DNA of 64,000 nt from an uncultured Lacinutrix sp. (GCF_947500325.1 NZ_CANMRQ010000003.1:310001-374000), one strand, 5' to 3'; counted from the stretch's first letter, positions 18,567-28,388 are shown. Numbers and translations: made by a program. Notes: generated from the letters alone by a model not told the origin.

Positions 18567-19130
18567 ATGAAACTATATATATTAAGCATACTATCTTTAT
18601 TTTTATTTGCCAGCGAGTTAAGCGCACAAACTAATAACGGTTTTAAATACCAAGGAGTTTTAAGAGATGCCTCTGGTAATATATTAGATGGACAAAACGT
18701 CAATTTAAATTTCTCGATAAGACAACAAACCATTAATGGTACTATTATTTACCAACAAACCATTAACCAAACAGTAAATGCCATAGGAGCTGTTACTGTT
18801 ATAATTGGTGATGGCACAGCAACTATTGGTGATTTTAAAACTATAGATTGGAGTCAAGGGCCTTATTTTCTTGAAACTGCTGTAGATATTACTGGTGGTA
18901 CAAACTATTCTACACTAGGAACAACAGAACTATTAAGCGTGCCTTACGCATTACACTCTAATACCGCAAGTAAAGTCCAAAATGTAACTGCTAGTGAGCG
19001 TATTGCTATTACAACACCAACACAAGGGCAGCTTGTTTTCTGTACAGATTGTGGTGCTAATGGAGAATTACAAGTATATAATGGTACGCTATGGACTAAT
19101 ATGGTTGGTGGTAGTATTCAAACGCCTTAG
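18567..19130 (+). CDS. Small secreted paralogue of the N-terminal domain of the preceding giant protein
   Basis: A 187-residue exported protein with a signal peptide ending LSAQ. The body (GFKYQGVLRDASGNILDGQN, then GGTNYSTLGTTELLSVPYAL) is the same domain type as residues 22-140 of the gene before it. This domain is common at the N-terminus of Bacteroidota tail-fibre-like and collagen-like surface proteins. The end carries GQLVFCTDCGANGELQVYNG, again matching the neighbour. It starts 45 bases after the giant gene, so cotranscription is likely. It could be a free subunit that assembles with the N-terminal domain of the giant protein; that is inference. Confidence 0.8.
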   Translation: MKLYILSILSLFLFASELSAQTNNGFKYQGVLRDASGNILDGQNVNLNFSIRQQTINGTIIYQQTINQTVNAIGAVTVIIGDGTATIGDFKTIDWSQGPYFLETAVDITGGTNYSTLGTTELLSVPYALHSNTASKVQNVTASERIAITTPTQGQLVFCTDCGANGELQVYNGTLWTNMVGGSIQTP

Positions 19131-19263
19131 TATTTATAGTACTACTTAATTATAAGTACTTTAAACAAGGAGCAACACAAACAATAATAGAATAGATATA
19201 TCATATTTGCTATTTTAAAATTGAAAGACAAAACTTTAGAATCGTATTAAAAACTAATTCCCT

Positions 19264-22200
19264 ATGAAAACGAAACTACTTCTAACACTAGCATTACTAA
19301 TAAATTTTGCAATACAAGCGCAAACAACATTTACAGCAATTGATGGCCCAGGCGAAGATTTGTGGTCAGAAGTAGAAAGCTGGCAGGGAGGTGTCATACC
19401 GGGCAGTATCATTGGTCCTGGGGATAGTGTTGTTATTCCTGTTGGGGTACTAACAACAATAGATATATCGATAACCAATAATGGAACTTTAACAAACCAA
19501 GGGACTTTAACAAATAATGAGACTTTAACAAACAATGGCAATTTAAACTTAACTCAAGATTCTCGGTTGCGTTTAGTAGATAATAGTACATTTACCAATA
19601 CTAGTATAGTATTAGCCTCAAACACTTCTGTTATAGTAATAGAAGACGCAAATTCAAGTTTAACTAACGCAGCTACAGGCACATTAACTTTAGATAATTC
19701 TTCTGAAATACTAGCATTCGGGGGACAACTAATAAACAATGGGACACTAATACTAAATGATACCTCAGCGTTTAATCAATTTGAGGGGTTTTCTGGTTTT
19801 ATTACGACTAATAATAACCTATTAACTATTACTAGTAGTGCAGTTTTTAGAGCAGGTATTCTAAATAATAATGGTAATTTAACAAATAATGGGGTATTAG
19901 AAATAGACAATAATTCAACAAATGCAGGAACTCTAACAAATACGGGGACTTTTGAAAATACTCAAACCCTAACAAATACTAGCAGTGCAAGCTTAATTAA
20001 TACTAGCGCAGGTAGTTTTTATCTAAAATTTGGAGCTACACTTAGTAATACTGGTTTATTAGACAATAGTGGTTCATTAATTATTGAGGACAACCCTAGT
20101 AATGGTAGTGTTATAAACAACTCAGGCAATTTTAATAACTCAGGAATATTTCAAGATATTAATGGTTATAGCACATTGTCAGGAACTAATACAAGCCATA
20201 CAGGAGATTTTAGTAATGCAGGTACATTAAGTCCTGGTAACTCAACAGGCACTTATACTTTTAACAATAACTATACACAACAAAGTACTGCAACCTTAAC
20301 CACAGAACTAGAAACCACAAGTTCTTTTGATGTTGTAACAATTAATGGCACAGCAACCTTAGCTGGAACGTTAGATGTTAGCTTAGTAAATGGCTTTACA
20401 CCAAGTGTCGGAGATACATTTACAATTTTAACAGCTAATTCTATATCTGGCACGTTTGATACCGTTAACTTACCAACTGGAACTGGTTATGATTGGAATA
20501 TTAACTACACAGCAACAGAAGTTATTTTAGAAGTTGCACCCACATTTACAGCTCCAGCAGATGTCTGCGAGCAAACAGGAATACAAAATGGTCTCGATGG
20601 TGGTTTGCCTATAGGAGGCGTGTACTCAGGACCAGGAGTAACAGATGATGGTAACGGGATGACCTATAGCTTTAACCCAACAACATCAGGAGTTGGAACT
20701 CATACTATAACATACACGCAAAGTGGAACTAGTGCGATGGATGATATAGAAGTCTTTGCTGCACCAACAGTAGCCTTTACAGCACCAGAAGATCTATGTA
20801 TTGATACAGGCATACAAACAGGGCTTAGTGGAGGAACTCCTGCGGTAAGTATTACAACAACTACAGTTACAGTAAATATTGGTTATGATGAAGTTGGCTT
20901 TTCAGGTTTTATAGGAGGAGATATCGTATTTAATAGCTCTGGAGCTATGCAATCAACAAACGTAACTGCTAGTAGTGGTGTTGCTGGCATAACAATTAAT
21001 TTAACGAATGCAACTGCTTCGGGTGATACTATAACACTAACGTTTGATAATGGGCAAACACCAACTATCGTAGCAAATACTACTATTATAGGAGCTTCAG
21101 GAAATTTAAATTTCACCTCAGGTACTAGCTTCACTATTGATGGAGATTCTCAAGATTTTGTATCAGGTACAGGTACAGTAAGTACAGATATCCTAGGTTC
21201 TGGCGTATATTCTGGACCAGGTGTTATTGATGATGGTAATGTAGTGTCCTATAGTTTTGATCCAGCCGCAGCTGGTGTAGGAACACATACTATTACATAT
21301 ATATATACAAACGATAATGGTTGTGTTTCTAGTGCTAGTGATACCATAGAAATATTTGCTTTACCTACAATAACTTTTACTGCACCAGAAGATGTATGCC
21401 TAAGTGCTGGTGTGCAAATTGGTCTTGGCAACGCTACTCCATCTGGTGGTATCTATTCAGGACCAGGAGTTACCGACGATGGTAACGGGATGACCTATAG
21501 TTTTGACCCAGCAATAGCAGGCGCAGGTGTACACACTATAACTTACGATGTTACAATAGGCAATGGTTGCTCAAATTCAGCGTCAGATACAATAGAAGTC
21601 ATTGCTCTTGATGATGCTTCTTTTAGCTATAGTGCTTCGGTGTATGGGTGTGATGTCACATATCCTACACCTACAATTACTGGCTTAACAGGTGGACTGT
21701 TTTCTTCAGGTACTGGACTTGCAATAGATCCTAACACAGGCGAAATTGATACAGCTGCAACACTAGCAGGAACCTATACCGTAACCTATACTACAACAGG
21801 AAATTGCGTTAATAGTTCGAGTGTTAGTATTACGTTTACTACAAGTTGTATGCCAGCAACAGCCTTTAACTTTGATGGTATAGATGATTATGCTGTAGCT
21901 GTTAATCCTTCTATTTTAGATATAACTACTGGTACTATAGAAATGCGTATTAAACCTCTAACTAAAACGACTAAGCAAACCATTTTAGGCTATCGCAGTA
22001 GTACTGGAGGTAGTACTAAATATCTATTCAATTTATTAGAAAACTTATCTGGTATTGGTTTCTGGAACGGAAGTAGTTTCTTAACAATTCCCTTTGCTTT
22101 TAACGAAGATCAATGGTATAACATTACCGTGACCGATGATGATTCTGGTAGTTCAAACCTGTATATAGATGGTCAATTCGTAGGTGCTTTTGCATCAGAG

Positions 22201-24771
22201 TTTGGTACAGCAACAGGAGCTGACCTCAACCTTTATGTTGGTGTCGCTTTTCCTGGAAGTGAATATTTTAAAGGCGATATTGGCGATATACGCATATGGA
22301 ACACTGTTAAAGCAAACGGTACAGCTAGCTGTACACCTGGAGCATCTGGAGCAGATTTAATAGCTTATTATAATTTTAATCAAGGGTTTGAAAATTCAGA
22401 CAATAGTTCTGTTGACAACATTTTAGATGCTACAAGCAACGCCAATAATTTACAATTAACCAATGTGGCGTTAACAAGTGCTACAAGTAACTGGGTAAAT
22501 ACAGACAATACTATTTTCGACACTGTTTTTCCAACAGTAATAACCCAAGACATTACCATAAACTTAACCTGTAGTGCATCTACAACAATAACCGCAGCAA
22601 ACATAGATAATGGTTCTTTTGATAATTGTGGGATCGCATCACTAGCGATAGACATAGATACTTTTGACATTTCTATGCTAGGTGCTAATACAGTAACACT
22701 AACCGTGACAGATTTTTATGGAAACGAAAGCTCGCAAACAGCTCAAGTAACAGTTGTAGATAATATTCAGACCAGATTATATGTTAATCAATTCGCTACA
22801 AGTAATTTTGATGGAACCAGCTGGGAAACTGGTTTTTTTAATCTACAAGACGCTATTATTGCTTCACTTAGCTGTTCAACAATAACCGAAATTTGGGTAG
22901 CTAGCGGGACTTATTCCCCTAGTGCACTTCCAAGAAATAACACAATTACAGCTGGTATAAGTACTCGTGATAATACGTTTCATTTACCTAATGGCATAAA
23001 AATATATGGTGGCTTTAATGCTACTGACACCTCAATTGATCAACGCGATATTGCTGCAAACCCAACCATACTAAGTGGTAATATAGGCAATCCGTCATCT
23101 TCCACAGATAATACCTATCATGTGGTAACGTCGGTTTTAGACAATGCAGAAACACGACTTGACGGTTTTATTATAGAAGGTGGACTAACCACATTTAATG
23201 ACGTAACCGGCCTTACTATTGAAGGGATAGATGTAAGACGACGACTTGGTGCTGGTATTAGTAACCATAATTCTAGTACAGTATTTGCTAATTTAATTAT
23301 TCGTGATAACACTGCAGATATTGGTGCAGGTATTTATAATAAAGAAACCATTAATACGAGTTATACTAATATTGTAATACATAACAATAATACAGTAGGC
23401 TTTGGTATTGGCGGCGGTATGTACAACAAAGCTGCATCTTTTACTGCAACTAATGTATTAATAGCCAATAACTTTTCTGATGCAGGTCCAGCAATTTATA
23501 ATGATTCATCAAGTAGTGCTACATTAACCAATCTTACTGTTTTTAATAATACCTCACCATCTACTTTTTTAAATGGGTCTGCACTTATTGCTAATAGTAA
23601 TAGTACAATTACAATTACAAATACTGTAATGTATAACAATACCAGAGACATTGGTTTAGTAAATAACTCTACAGTATCAGGCACTAATAATTATGTTTTA
23701 ACAGACCCAGCACAATTTGGTTCGCCTGCAGGTTTCACACAACTTATAGCAGACCCATTCATAAATAGTGCTGATATTGATGGTTTAGATGATATTTTTG
23801 GCACACCAGACGATGGATTAATGCCTTTAGAAACTGGAGTTTTAGTAGATGCTGGTAATACTTCTTTAAATGCTACTACAACAGATATCACAGGACACAT
23901 AAGAAATCTTGGTGCCAATATAGATGTTGGTACTTATGAGTACCAATCTAAACTTATGGTAGCACCAAAAGTATTTTTACAAGGCGCTTTATTAGGCAAC
24001 ACTAACGGTTTAATGCGAGACGATTTACGTACTAATAACTACTTACCTACTACTTCGCCTTATGCAGATGGTTTAACTTGCGATGCTTCGGTATTTAATA
24101 CTGGAGGAACTAGCGCAACAGGTTTACTAGAAGATGATATTGTAGATTGGATTTGGGTAGAATTAAGAGATGAAACAGATAATACCGCAGTTATAGTAAG
24201 TACTTCTGCCCTATTACAACGTGATGGCGATGTGGTTGCTGTAGATGGTGTTTCTAATCCAGACTTTTTAATCCCTTATAAAAATCATTATGTGACTTTA
24301 AAACATCGCAATCATTTAGGTGTAATGACAGCTAATACAATTGCTCTAAATGGCACGGCCGTACCAATAAATTTTACAGATGCTACTATGCCTATTACTT
24401 TTGGGACCAATGCACAAACTACTTTTGGAATACCAACAAACACTTTAGCAATGTGGGCTGGAGATAGTAATGGTGATGGTCGCATAAATTATTCTGGAGC
24501 TATAAGTGATGTTCCTTTTATAAGAAGTCAGGTTTTTAACGATCCCAATAACTCTGTGTTTGGTGGTCCACCAGTAGCGAGTTATTCTTCTGAAGGTTAT
24601 TTTGGTACAGATGTTAATATGGACAGTAATTCGGTATATTCAGGAACTACCAGTGATGTATTGGAGGTAAGAAACAATATTTTTAATAACCCTTCAAATT
24701 CTGTTTTTGGTGGTCCACCAACATCAACTTATTTGTTTACACAACAATTACCTGAAGGTGCTAATGATTAG
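19264..24771 (+). CDS. Giant secreted adhesin-like protein with LamG, beta-helix and dockerin-like end
   Basis: An 1835-residue exported protein with a signal peptide (NFAIQAQ). Residues about 75-330 are Asn/Thr-rich short repeats (NNGTLTNQGTLTNNETLTNN type), as in autotransporter-like beta-solenoids. From about 428 come three copies of a unit with the pattern FTAPEDVC...GGIYSGPGVTDDGNGMTYSF. A LamG/concanavalin-like domain follows at about 868-1030 (FNFDGIDDYAVAV, LYIDGQFVGAF). A right-handed beta-helix lies at about 1172-1560. The end, 1733-1820, has two calcium-loop-like segments (GDSNGDGRINYSG and GTDVNMDSNSVYSG), each followed by FNxPxNSVFGGPP, and finishes QQLPEGAND. This ending replaces the usual T9SS sorting domain. 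A surface adhesin or matrix protein is likely. Confidence 0.83.
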   Translation: MKTKLLLTLALLINFAIQAQTTFTAIDGPGEDLWSEVESWQGGVIPGSIIGPGDSVVIPVGVLTTIDISITNNGTLTNQGTLTNNETLTNNGNLNLTQDSRLRLVDNSTFTNTSIVLASNTSVIVIEDANSSLTNAATGTLTLDNSSEILAFGGQLINNGTLILNDTSAFNQFEGFSGFITTNNNLLTITSSAVFRAGILNNNGNLTNNGVLEIDNNSTNAGTLTNTGTFENTQTLTNTSSASLINTSAGSFYLKFGATLSNTGLLDNSGSLIIEDNPSNGSVINNSGNFNNSGIFQDINGYSTLSGTNTSHTGDFSNAGTLSPGNSTGTYTFNNNYTQQSTATLTTELETTSSFDVVTINGTATLAGTLDVSLVNGFTPSVGDTFTILTANSISGTFDTVNLPTGTGYDWNINYTATEVILEVAPTFTAPADVCEQTGIQNGLDGGLPIGGVYSGPGVTDDGNGMTYSFNPTTSGVGTHTITYTQSGTSAMDDIEVFAAPTVAFTAPEDLCIDTGIQTGLSGGTPAVSITTTTVTVNIGYDEVGFSGFIGGDIVFNSSGAMQSTNVTASSGVAGITINLTNATASGDTITLTFDNGQTPTIVANTTIIGASGNLNFTSGTSFTIDGDSQDFVSGTGTVSTDILGSGVYSGPGVIDDGNVVSYSFDPAAAGVGTHTITYIYTNDNGCVSSASDTIEIFALPTITFTAPEDVCLSAGVQIGLGNATPSGGIYSGPGVTDDGNGMTYSFDPAIAGAGVHTITYDVTIGNGCSNSASDTIEVIALDDASFSYSASVYGCDVTYPTPTITGLTGGLFSSGTGLAIDPNTGEIDTAATLAGTYTVTYTTTGNCVNSSSVSITFTTSCMPATAFNFDGIDDYAVAVNPSILDITTGTIEMRIKPLTKTTKQTILGYRSSTGGSTKYLFNLLENLSGIGFWNGSSFLTIPFAFNEDQWYNITVTDDDSGSSNLYIDGQFVGAFASEFGTATGADLNLYVGVAFPGSEYFKGDIGDIRIWNTVKANGTASCTPGASGADLIAYYNFNQGFENSDNSSVDNILDATSNANNLQLTNVALTSATSNWVNTDNTIFDTVFPTVITQDITINLTCSASTTITAANIDNGSFDNCGIASLAIDIDTFDISMLGANTVTLTVTDFYGNESSQTAQVTVVDNIQTRLYVNQFATSNFDGTSWETGFFNLQDAIIASLSCSTITEIWVASGTYSPSALPRNNTITAGISTRDNTFHLPNGIKIYGGFNATDTSIDQRDIAANPTILSGNIGNPSSSTDNTYHVVTSVLDNAETRLDGFIIEGGLTTFNDVTGLTIEGIDVRRRLGAGISNHNSSTVFANLIIRDNTADIGAGIYNKETINTSYTNIVIHNNNTVGFGIGGGMYNKAASFTATNVLIANNFSDAGPAIYNDSSSSATLTNLTVFNNTSPSTFLNGSALIANSNSTITITNTVMYNNTRDIGLVNNSTVSGTNNYVLTDPAQFGSPAGFTQLIADPFINSADIDGLDDIFGTPDDGLMPLETGVLVDAGNTSLNATTTDITGHIRNLGANIDVGTYEYQSKLMVAPKVFLQGALLGNTNGLMRDDLRTNNYLPTTSPYADGLTCDASVFNTGGTSATGLLEDDIVDWIWVELRDETDNTAVIVSTSALLQRDGDVVAVDGVSNPDFLIPYKNHYVTLKHRNHLGVMTANTIALNGTAVPINFTDATMPITFGTNAQTTFGIPTNTLAMWAGDSNGDGRINYSGAISDVPFIRSQVFNDPNNSVFGGPPVASYSSEGYFGTDVNMDSNSVYSGTTSDVLEVRNNIFNNPSNSVFGGPPTSTYLFTQQLPEGAND

Positions 24772-24795
24772 CAATTAGTGTAATTATCTAACATT

Positions 24796-24829
24796 AAAAC
24801 GTCAAAACTATTAGTTTTGGCGTTTTTTT
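24796..24829 (+). terminator. Terminator of the 1835-aa gene
   Basis: AAAACGTCAAAACTA pairs with TAGTTTTGGCGTTTT (one G-T pair) and is followed by a T run. Confidence 0.85.
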
Positions 24830-24871
24830 ATTTTTAATGAAATGCATTAGAAATGAATTACAGATAATTCT

Positions 24872-24897
24872 TATTTTTGATAAAAATATTTTATCAA
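24872..24897 (+). promoter_or_regulatory. -7 box overlapping a 9-bp palindrome before the GltB-like gene
   Basis: TATTTTTG (24872-24879) matches TAnnTTTG. From 24877, TTGATAAAA and TTTTATCAA form a perfect inverted repeat around ATA, ending three bases before the ATG at 24901. A protein bound there, or the hairpin itself, could block transcription start or translation. Confidence 0.5.
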
Positions 24898-24900
24898 AAT

Positions 24901-26457
24901 ATGGATACCATTCTAACTTTTCTTTCCAACATTTCTTGGTGGCTTTGGATAATCATTGTTCTAGCCATTATTGCCATTAGAGATATTATTCAAAAAAAAC
25001 ATACTATAAGTCATAACTTTCCTATTGTTGGGCATGTTCGCTATATGTTTGAAAGTATTGGTCCAGAAATACGCCAATATTTTGTAGCAAATAATAGAGA
25101 AGAGTTACCATTTAACAGGATAGAACGTGGTTGGATTTATGCATCAGCTAAAAAAGAAAATAACTACGAAGGTTTTGGTACAGATCGCGATATTTATGCA
25201 CACCAGCATATATTTATTAATAACGCGATGATGCCTTATCAAGTAAAAGAGAATCACCCAAACATAGCAGACAAAAGTTTTTTACCATGCGCTAAAGTTA
25301 TGGGAGAATATAATAAACGTAAGCGACCATATCGTCCTGCATCTATAATAAATATTTCGGCAATGAGTTTTGGTTCATTATCAGCAAAAGCAGTAGAAAG
25401 TTTAAACAAAGGTGTAAAAATAGCAGATGCCTACCATAATACAGGCGAAGGTGGTTTATCTCCTTATCATAGCCATGGTGGCGATGTTGTGTTTCATTTT
25501 GGAACGGGCTATTTTGGTGTGCGTGCAGAAGATGGTGGTTTTTCTATGGAAAAAATGATAAAACTGGTTGATGACAATCCTTTTATTCGTGCTATAGAAG
25601 TAAAACTATCTCAAGGTGCAAAACCTGGCAAAGGTGGTGTATTACCAGGTGCAAAAATCACTCCTGAAATTGCTAAAATTAGAGGTGTTGAAATTGGAAA
25701 AGATGTATTATCACCTCCAAATCATAAAGCCTTTTCTAATGTACCAGAATTAGTAGATTTTATTGAAGCTATTGCTGAAAAAACAGGGTTACCTGTTGGT
25801 ATAAAAGCGGCTATTGGTAAACTTGAACAATGGGAAGAGTTGGCAAACATTATGAAAACCACAGGAAAAGGGCCAGATTTTATAGCTGTTGATGGTGGCG
25901 AAGGTGGAACTGGCGCTGCGCCTCCAAGTTTTGCAGATCATGTAAGTTTACCGTGGGTGTATGGGTTTAGTGATTTGTATAGATTATTTCAGAAAAAAGG
26001 ATTAAGCGAACGTATTGTATTTATTGGTAGCGGGAAACTTGGTTTTCCTGCTAAAGCAGCTATGGCATTCGCTATGGGAGCAGATTGTATAAATGTAGCC
26101 CGTGAAGCCATGATGAGTATTGGTTGTATACAAGCACAAATTTGCCATACTAATCGTTGCCCTGCTGGTATAGCTACGCAAAAGAAATGGACGCAGAATG
26201 GTATAAACATCCCTTTAAAATCTGAACGTTTAGCACAGTACTTTAAAACCTTTAAAAAAGAATTAGTCGAAATCACACACGCTGCTGGTTACGAGCATCC
26301 TTGTGAATTTAAAATGAGTGATATTGAAGTTAATGTAGACGACCATAACTTATCTAAAGAGTTAGATGGTACTTATGGTTATGTAAAAACACCTGTACCT
26401 TTTAATGGTATGGAAAGCTTAAAATCTTGCAGCCATCTGGGTGGTTCTAAAAAATAA
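24901..26457 (+). CDS. FMN-binding glutamate synthase-like protein (GltB domain 2 family)
   Basis: A stand-alone FMN barrel related to the central and FMN domains of glutamate synthase. It starts with one membrane segment (WWLWIIIVLAIIAI). Family signatures are NISAMSFGSLSAKAVESLN, NTGEGGLSPYH, DGGEGGTGAAPPSFADHVSLP and the closing cluster QICHTNRCPAGIATQ. The amidotransferase and C-terminal GXGXG domains of true GltB are absent, and there is no gltD next to it, so it is not a complete glutamate synthase; its reaction is unknown. I chose ATG 24901 and not the TTG at 24877, because the latter lies inside the -7 box and palindrome. A palindromic element follows. Confidence 0.88.
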   Translation: MDTILTFLSNISWWLWIIIVLAIIAIRDIIQKKHTISHNFPIVGHVRYMFESIGPEIRQYFVANNREELPFNRIERGWIYASAKKENNYEGFGTDRDIYAHQHIFINNAMMPYQVKENHPNIADKSFLPCAKVMGEYNKRKRPYRPASIINISAMSFGSLSAKAVESLNKGVKIADAYHNTGEGGLSPYHSHGGDVVFHFGTGYFGVRAEDGGFSMEKMIKLVDDNPFIRAIEVKLSQGAKPGKGGVLPGAKITPEIAKIRGVEIGKDVLSPPNHKAFSNVPELVDFIEAIAEKTGLPVGIKAAIGKLEQWEELANIMKTTGKGPDFIAVDGGEGGTGAAPPSFADHVSLPWVYGFSDLYRLFQKKGLSERIVFIGSGKLGFPAKAAMAFAMGADCINVAREAMMSIGCIQAQICHTNRCPAGIATQKKWTQNGINIPLKSERLAQYFKTFKKELVEITHAAGYEHPCEFKMSDIEVNVDDHNLSKELDGTYGYVKTPVPFNGMESLKSCSHLGGSKK

Positions 26458-26458
26458 A

Positions 26459-26598
26459 ACAAAGAGGCTGTCTAAAAAGTCATTATAATTTTAATTGTCA
26501 AGTTGAGCTTGTCGAAACTGATATTGTTTACCAGTAGTTTAAAATATTTCGACAAGCTCAATATGACATTGAATTATTCTTTTAGACAGCCTCTTTGT
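26459..26598. repeat. 140-bp palindromic element (MITE- or REP-like), also a bidirectional terminator
   Basis: ACAAAGAGGCTGTCTAAAA (26459-26477) is repeated inverted and perfect at 26580-26598. Inside lies a second, imperfect inverted repeat built on TTGAGCTTGTCGAAA and TTTCGACAAGCTCAA. The element fills the gap between two convergent genes and contains no reading frame. Sequences with TTTCGACAAGCTCAA are, to my knowledge, frequent between genes in Bacteroidota, which suggests a dispersed family. Confidence 0.65.
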
Positions 26599-26618
26599 GT
26601 TTTATAAAATATAATTTA

Positions 26619-28388
26619 TTAATTATCTCTTATTACATGGATTGTTGCTGATAGATTTCTTATGTTACCACTAGTATCTGTATAAGTTCCTGTCACAGTC
26701 ATATCTATATAACCACTTACTGCACCAAAGCTATTTAAGGTATACACTAAGTTATTTGGGATATTAAAATTCATATCTATTGTTGAAGATTCTAACCAAA
26801 AATTAGGAGCTGTATATGTTCCTGGCACAGTAGAATCGCCTCCTACATAAAAACCATTTCCATTAGAAGATTGAGATGAGATATTAAAATATCCTAATAC
26901 AGATCCATTGGCTTCTGCATCAATATTAGTTAAATAATACTCTACAGGATTATTATCGACTTGTATTGTAACGAATTCTGTTATCGCATTACATGCTATA
27001 ATGTTACCTACGTTTGTACTGCTAAAATTAAAAGGTAATACCGTTGTTGTTTGAAATGCATCATAATCAAACCCTTCTAAAGAAAATGTATTTAAAGAAG
27101 CACATTTAATAACACTCATATTAAACACGCCATTACTAACTGCTACTGTTGCATATTGACTTCCATAGGTTAAATTAACATAACCATTTACAACATTTGC
27201 ATTAGAACAATCTACCAAATTTCCTGTTATTACTTCGGTTAAAACCCCTGGCATAGATAGGTTTCCAAAATTAGTATCTGAAGAAAAAGGGCCTATAGAT
27301 GTTGTGTGTACTTCTACTCCACATTGATCATATGCTTTTAAAGTTAAAGTTTCATTAGAAGGAATCAATCCACAAATTTCACCATTACCATTTGAGTATC
27401 CAATTCTAGGATACGTAGCACCACTTCTCCACAATTCTACTTTCACATTAGATAATGGTGTATTTAAATTATCAACTACTGTCATACACAATGTTACTGT
27501 AGGAAACTGAGCATCACAATTCCACCATGAAAAGTGAGATACTTCACCTATGTACTTACCTCCTATTAAATTTGCTTCACCATCTTCAATCCAGTGACCA
27601 GCAACCTCATCAAAATGCCATAATGGTATCGTTGATGGCGCTACGCCACTTTGTGCTGGATCTAATGGTAATTCAATTTCTGCAACATGACCATCTGCTA
27701 TATTTAGTTTTTGACCAGCATCTCCTTTTAATTCAACATTTAGCATACCATAAGTTTCAAGAACACGTTCTTCTTCATTAGCATTCTCTGCTTGTAAACT
27801 TCCAGGCATAAGCTCATTAACAGATGCGTTTGCTGGATCTAAATGATACATATATACTGCTACATTTCCAGAATACGCATTACCATTATCATCTTTAAAA
27901 GCACCATCAAAACTTACTTTTGTACCATTGCTTAAAGACACTTCACTTGCTATTCCAGAGGCTACAGTTCCTGCTAAATTCTCTGTAATAAGCATGATAT
28001 TAACCATATTAGTATCTTGAGTTGGTACTATAGATCGCATCCCTTTTAAAAACCCTGGTTTTTCTGCAGTTATAAAAGCTTGTCTTTCTTTAACAGTTAC
28101 ATTATTAATAATGAAAATGCCGTTATTGTCTGTAATCGCTGTTTCATTTCCAATAGTAATATTCACATTATCTAATGGTAATGACGATTCATTAACAATT
28201 CGTCCCATAAAATCTCTTTGAATGTTTGCGCCTTGATCTAAAGTAGATTGTATTACATCATTCTGGTTGTTTTGATTGTTGTTGTTAAAGTCATCAATAC
28301 CTTCATTTTTTTCACAAGAATTAAATAATGCACTAAACATTAGCATTAATGCTAATATAATTTTTGAAGTTGTTTTTTTTGTTTTCAT
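26619..28388 (-). CDS. Lipoprotein with a carboxypeptidase regulatory-like domain
   Basis: A 589-residue SPII lipoprotein (LFNSC, Cys 25) with an Asn-rich linker (FNNNNQNNQND). A carboxypeptidase regulatory-like (CarboxypepD_reg) beta sandwich follows at about 58-130: GRIVNESSLPLDNVNITIGN, TDNNGIFIINNV, AEKPGFLKG. A second part has the TKVSFDGAFKDDNGNAYSG and IPLWHFDEVAGHWIEDGEA motifs known from large Bacteroidota surface proteins, and a third part has further Ig-like units. It is probably a cell-surface protein. No enzyme residues are visible. It has its own long leader (188 bases to the divergent gene). Confidence 0.8.
   Translation of the reverse strand: MKTKKTTSKIILALMLMFSALFNSCEKNEGIDDFNNNNQNNQNDVIQSTLDQGANIQRDFMGRIVNESSLPLDNVNITIGNETAITDNNGIFIINNVTVKERQAFITAEKPGFLKGMRSIVPTQDTNMVNIMLITENLAGTVASGIASEVSLSNGTKVSFDGAFKDDNGNAYSGNVAVYMYHLDPANASVNELMPGSLQAENANEEERVLETYGMLNVELKGDAGQKLNIADGHVAEIELPLDPAQSGVAPSTIPLWHFDEVAGHWIEDGEANLIGGKYIGEVSHFSWWNCDAQFPTVTLCMTVVDNLNTPLSNVKVELWRSGATYPRIGYSNGNGEICGLIPSNETLTLKAYDQCGVEVHTTSIGPFSSDTNFGNLSMPGVLTEVITGNLVDCSNANVVNGYVNLTYGSQYATVAVSNGVFNMSVIKCASLNTFSLEGFDYDAFQTTTVLPFNFSSTNVGNIIACNAITEFVTIQVDNNPVEYYLTNIDAEANGSVLGYFNISSQSSNGNGFYVGGDSTVPGTYTAPNFWLESSTIDMNFNIPNNLVYTLNSFGAVSGYIDMTVTGTYTDTSGNIRNLSATIHVIRDN

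Noticed and set aside
19490-20300. Short AACAAT/ACTTTAACAAA repeats resembling a CRISPR or minisatellite
   Set aside because: They encode in-frame NNGTLTN-type protein repeats with variable spacing; no equal spacers, no cas genes.
14915-24000. Many open frames of 60-120 codons on the minus strand inside the giant secreted protein genes
   Set aside because: They follow from the Thr/Ala/Asn-rich codon pattern of the plus-strand genes; none has a signal, domain or promoter, and all are fully inside clear genes.
24877-24900. TTG start 8 codons upstream in the GltB-like gene
   Set aside because: The TTG lies in the -7 box and in the palindrome; the ATG at 24901 directly opens the membrane segment.
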